From Sinobaca qinghaiensis (GTDB taxonomy: Bacteria > Bacillota > Bacilli > Bacillales > Marinococcaceae), in NCBI RefSeq assembly GCF_003610495.1, contig NZ_RAPK01000010.1, positions 310,001-374,000 of the forward strand: 64,000 bases of DNA, written 5' to 3'. A model generated the notes under the pieces. It did not search any database. It was not told where the DNA came from and saw nothing but the letters and a program-made list of their open reading frames with translations. Position numbers and translations under genes: made by a program. Every line of letters starts with the position of its first letter. The first letter of the stretch is position 1. Positions 61,142 to 64,000 of the stretch are shown here, piece after piece.

Positions 61142-61363
61142 TTATTGAATAGTAATATCTTCTACAGCTCGAGTAACGACGCGGGCTCCGATTTTTTGAT
61201 TAATAAAGTAAGCATTTCCGCTAAAGACTGGATTAGCAAGCATCGTATCCATCGCAGCATTTACTTCTTCAGAGGTGATATCAGCTCGAGGGTTAGCTAT
61301 ACGGATCGTTACTATTTTATCAAGCGAGTTCTTGAATCGTAGTTCCAGGTTACTTGTGGACAT
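61142..61363 (-). CDS. DUF2922 family protein
   Basis: A 73-residue protein. LELRFKNSLDKIVTIRIANP and TSEEVNAAMDTMLANPVF follow DUF2922. The ATG at 61363 is used. It is the middle gene of the trio with DUF1659 and YvrJ. No function is known; the fixed neighbourhood suggests that the three act together. Confidence 0.85.
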   Translation of the reverse strand: MSTSNLELRFKNSLDKIVTIRIANPRADITSEEVNAAMDTMLANPVFSGNAYFINQKIGARVVTRAVEDITIQ

Positions 61364-61390
61364 ATTAAACTGCTCCTGTCATTTGTATTT

Positions 61391-61639
61391 TTAGTTAACG
61401 GATGGAGGTACAACAACTGTAGTAGAACGCAATTCACTATTTTCAACAAACAAAAATTTAGTTGATGGCCATGCACATAGAGAAGCTACCGTAGTTGCCA
61501 TTAGATGAATAGTTTCTACTTCAGCATCTGTTTTGCATTCATAGTTTGCTCTCTTAGTAGCGCCTTCTCCATCTGTACCGCCATTTTCATCAAAGTACTC
61601 GATTACCAGGTTTGATTTTACTAAGTGTTTATTAATCAT
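61391..61639 (-). CDS. DUF1659 family protein
   Basis: An 82-residue protein that fits DUF1659: LVIEYFDENGGTDGEGATKR, CKTDAEVETIHLMATTVASL and a final SELRSTTVV strand. GGAGGAAGG precedes the ATG at 61639. First gene of the trio. A short inverted repeat (GGGCAAT with ATTGCCC, 61690-61715) lies in its leader without a T run. Confidence 0.82.
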   Translation of the reverse strand: MINKHLVKSNLVIEYFDENGGTDGEGATKRANYECKTDAEVETIHLMATTVASLCAWPSTKFLFVENSELRSTTVVVPPSVN

Positions 61640-61732
61640 TTACCTTCCTCCTTTTCTACATTTTTTCTTTTTCGTTAGTATAGAAATAAGGGCAATCAGG
61701 GCCGGTGAATTGCCCCTACCTCTATAAGAACG

Positions 61733-61761
61733 AAAAAAAGCCGAGGGTTCCCCCACCGGCT
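61733..61761 (-). terminator. Terminator before the DUF1659 trio
   Basis: On the minus strand AGCCG.GGGG, a GAA loop and CCC.CGGCT form a stem followed by TTTTTTT. It ends the transcript of the acidic membrane protein gene. Confidence 0.85.
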
Positions 61762-61856
61762 ATCTTTATTATAATACGCTCTATGCACTGATACAATAGT
61801 ATTTAGAAAATATTACCAGTAGTAATAATCTTAATTAACAAACTCGTTAAACATGA

Positions 61857-62414
61857 TTATTCTCCTAATTCTTCATCAATTATAGCCTCTAGCTTTTCCG
61901 CTGTATTTTCTTCTCCCAATTCTTCAGTAACTATAGCCTCTAGCTCTGCATCTCTTTCTTCCACCGTCATATCTGCAATTTCTTCCTCTTGTCTTTTCAC
62001 TTCAGCATCTAATTCTTCCTGAGTCATGCCATATATAGCTTCGAATTCTTCTTCACTCATAGTTTCTTCACTCGGTGTCTCGATTTCAGTAGTATTAGTT
62101 TCTTCTGAAGTAACATCTTCTTGTGGCTCATCGTCATTTACAGTTTCAACATTCTCTTCTGTTTCTACCGATTCACTTTCAGCGTCGGATACTTCTGCCT
62201 CTGTATCATTTACAGTGGTGTCTGAGGATTCCGTGGCAGCTATGACTAATATAAAACCTAATACTCCTATACCAAAACTTAATGCCGAAGCTTTAATTAA
62301 TTTTATTCCATTTTCTTTTTTTAATGCTTTTAATATGACTCCCACTAATAAAAGAACTGGTGTAGCTAATATAGCTAATACAAATAACAAGATACCCAAA
62401 TTCGCCACTTTCAT
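61857..62414 (-). CDS. Acidic membrane protein, function unknown
   Basis: A 185-residue protein with two membrane helices (about residues 5-27 and 42-60) followed by an external or cytoplasmic tail of Glu, Asp, Thr and Ser (about 62-125) and a helical end with MTQEELDAEVKRQEEEIADM, here as a landmark. It contains no known domain. ATG at 62414 with an AGAAAG-type weak site. The strong acidity suits a salt-adapted surface. Confidence 0.6.
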   Translation of the reverse strand: MKVANLGILLFVLAILATPVLLLVGVILKALKKENGIKLIKASALSFGIGVLGFILVIAATESSDTTVNDTEAEVSDAESESVETEENVETVNDDEPQEDVTSEETNTTEIETPSEETMSEEEFEAIYGMTQEELDAEVKRQEEEIADMTVEERDAELEAIVTEELGEENTAEKLEAIIDEELGE

Positions 62415-62560
62415 CCTTCTTTCTGCTCTTAGTTTATAGTAAAAAACAAATAAATTTTTCTTTGTAATATAAACTTTGAGTTTTTGTTTATATCATATAC
62501 TATAATTTTACATATATCTATAACTATTTAACTACAATCTGTACTTTTTTATTTGCTAAT

Positions 62561-62601
62561 AAAAAAACTCTGCTCCCAATTTAGGAAACAGAGTTTTTCA
62601 T
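62561..62601 (-). terminator. Terminator of the DUF1643 gene
   Basis: AAAAACTCTG (62563-62572) pairs with CAGAGTTTTT (62589-62598). The minus strand continues into TTTTTTT. It lies 20 bp past the DUF1643 stop. Confidence 0.88.
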
Positions 62602-62620
62602 TTGAACCTGGTGGCAAATA

Positions 62621-63265
62621 CTATTTTTTCTTTCTCGACCGATTATTTATCCATTTTTTCAGTTCGTCAGTAGCTACTATCAGTTTAGAATTTAAGTCAA
62701 AGTCGTTTCTATTGGAGTTATTTGGTCTTGGATGCCTAGGGAATGTTTCTTTTTTGCTTAATCCAAACACTTTAACTTTTGAAGAATTTTCTATAATTAC
62801 ATTTTTCAGCTCTTCGTCTTCAATTAATTGGCGAATATAAGTTTGGCCAAATCCTCCCCAAGCTATTATAATTTCGTTTGAATTGCTTATAGCATATTCG
62901 ATACATTTTTTATTCATCTTTTCTTTTACCGACAAACGTATTTTTTCTTTATCTTCAAGATCAAGCTTTTTTGTACTCGGGTTTATTAAAGGTATTATAT
63001 TAACAACATACAACGCATCATACTCATCCGTACTAGCTCTTGCATACTTTAATAAGAACTCCACCGTATTATCAGAAGACAAAGAATTAGCTGAGCTCGG
63101 ATTAGTCATAATAACAGTTAAGATTTTGTTACCTGTCCCCCATCTTTTTTCTAAGAAATACCGCTTTTTAGGATTATTAGAATCATCGAATATAGCTTTA
63201 CCACAACCTATATCGATACTTAATTGTGAAGATTTTTCTTCAATTTCTGCAAGATTATTTAGCAT
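62621..63265 (-). CDS. DUF1643 family protein
   Basis: A 214-residue protein of the DUF1643 family. RYFLEKRWGTGNKILTVIMTNPSSAN, noted by its VIMTNPSSAN core, and NIIPLINPSTKKL, IIIAWGGFG and the C-terminal FPRHPRPN are all family marks. Its fold is thought to resemble uracil-DNA glycosylases, but no reaction is known. It overlaps the upstream HEPN-like gene by 11 bases, with AAGGGGGT before the ATG at 63265. A broken DUF1643-like copy lies at 37436. Confidence 0.82.
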   Translation of the reverse strand: MLNNLAEIEEKSSQLSIDIGCGKAIFDDSNNPKKRYFLEKRWGTGNKILTVIMTNPSSANSLSSDNTVEFLLKYARASTDEYDALYVVNIIPLINPSTKKLDLEDKEKIRLSVKEKMNKKCIEYAISNSNEIIIAWGGFGQTYIRQLIEDEELKNVIIENSSKVKVFGLSKKETFPRHPRPNNSNRNDFDLNSKLIVATDELKKWINNRSRKKK

Positions 63266-64000
63266 TTCTTGACCCCCTTAATTTCATAGATATCATCTTA
63301 AATAGAGAGTATTGATGTGGTTTTGTAGCAATAATATAATCTGATATTCCTTTTTGTAAAGGCAATACAGCTTCCTCGTAAACTTGATGACATTCATTTA
63401 TAAAGTCCTTATTTGTATTTAAAACATCTAAAAAATTAGAGTTGCTATTTTGAGTATGTATATCATAATGAATCATATCTCTATACCTCTTCACCCAATT
63501 TATTAAGTCTATATTTTTAGCTAAAGACTGAATGTCATTTTTAAGTTTTTTATCCATAGTAGCTGTCCACATCATGAATTCTTTATTACTATATTTCCAA
63601 AGATTATTTACATTTTTTAAAATAGGGTCCAACCCTTTAGTAAGAAGTCTTGTAAAAGTATACTCATCAATAAATTGCACATTTTTATTATTAATAAAAG
63701 CATCATGAATAAATATTAAATAGTTTAATTCTTGTAGACATATCAATAGCCGAAATTGAAGAGATTGGTATGCTAATGCTTTTCTATCATCTTCAAAGAA
63801 TTTTTCTGCCCTTACATCAAAGTTTTTAATCCTAATTGTCTCATTTTTAATACTAGAGTCGGCTTGATATAAATTTAAGTCTATTGAACCTAATATATGC
63901 GATTCGATTTCCACTATAGTTTCAGAAATCGTTTCAACTAAAAAATTCTTTATTTTTTCTTTGGATCCACTATCAGATAATGAAGAAAAAGGATCTTCAA
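63255..64000 (-). CDS. HEPN-like protein, 5' end outside the window
   Basis: The frame stays open from the stop at 63255 to the right edge, 248 codons. A GTG at 63914 could start a 219-residue form, but no ribosome binding site precedes it and the codons upstream (DPFSSLSDSGSKEKIKNFLV) look coding, so the gene is probably cut by the window edge. The protein is helical and contains VKRYRDMIHYD, an RX5H motif like that of Cthe_2314-type HEPN domains. It overlaps the DUF1643 gene, so the two form an operon. Function not known. Confidence 0.6.
   Translation of the reverse strand, partial: EDPFSSLSDSGSKEKIKNFLVETISETIVEIESHILGSIDLNLYQADSSIKNETIRIKNFDVRAEKFFEDDRKALAYQSLQFRLLICLQELNYLIFIHDAFINNKNVQFIDEYTFTRLLTKGLDPILKNVNNLWKYSNKEFMMWTATMDKKLKNDIQSLAKNIDLINWVKRYRDMIHYDIHTQNSNSNFLDVLNTNKDFINECHQVYEEAVLPLQKGISDYIIATKPHQYSLFKMISMKLRGSRNAK

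Noticed and set aside
26000-64000. CRISPR array or Cas genes
   Set aside because: No regularly spaced repeats and no Cas-like protein were found.

Overview
The window is chromosomal DNA from a member of the Bacillota, most likely a Bacillaceae species. The signs are strong AGGAGG-type ribosome binding sites, frequent TTG and GTG starts, a B. subtilis-style arabinose operon with its AraR repressor, DUF1456, DUF1659, DUF2922 and YvrJ small proteins, and a SpoIISA/SpoIISB-like toxin pair. The species cannot be named from the sequence alone.

Positions 1-9200 are an L-arabinose locus: a GH2 glycosidase (cut by the left edge), a GPH sugar:cation symporter, then araB-araD-araA read leftward, and araR read divergently. 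The araB promoter has an AraR-type palindrome inside its 17-bp spacer, and the araR promoter overlaps a second such site. Positions 9200-26000 are mostly chromosomal: small stress and hypothetical proteins, a Nudix hydrolase facing a PLD-helicase-DUF3427 protein, a LytTR-regulated ABC exporter with four phased LytTR-like boxes, a tRNA-dihydrouridine synthase, sbcC-sbcD, and VOC, SRPBCC, YCII and oxidoreductase genes.

From about 26000 to the right edge the DNA is visibly richer in A+T and dense in defence-type genes. In order they are: a DNA methyltransferase-like protein ending in a HEPN motif; an Ltp-like membrane protein; a three-gene operon (DUF3800-TPR, McrB-like AAA+ with a coiled coil, DUF2357-type nuclease with zinc ribbons); a decayed stretch; and a HEPN protein with a membrane partner. 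A more ordinary block (40200-43200; MerR-regulated MFS pump) follows. Then come an SMC-like zinc-hook ATPase abutting a truncated DUF1801 gene, a stray groEL 3' tail, a SpoIISA/SpoIISB-like pair attached to a type I restriction-modification operon (hsdR-hsdM-hsdS), a TIR protein with a small membrane partner, a ComEC-like lipoprotein hydrolase with DUF3006, and two divergent HEPN genes separated by a 116-nt nested hairpin. The right end holds a lipoprotein, the YvrJ/DUF2922/DUF1659 trio, an acidic membrane protein, a DUF1643 gene and a HEPN-like gene cut by the right edge.

No integrase, transposase, CRISPR array, rRNA or tRNA gene was seen. The best candidates for undescribed biology are the divergent HEPN pair around the 116-nt hairpin, the HEPN/membrane pair with a palindromic operator and possible ATT start, the methyltransferase-HEPN fusion, and the DUF3800-TPR/McrB/DUF2357 operon. 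Functions of all of these are inferred from motifs and context, not shown.
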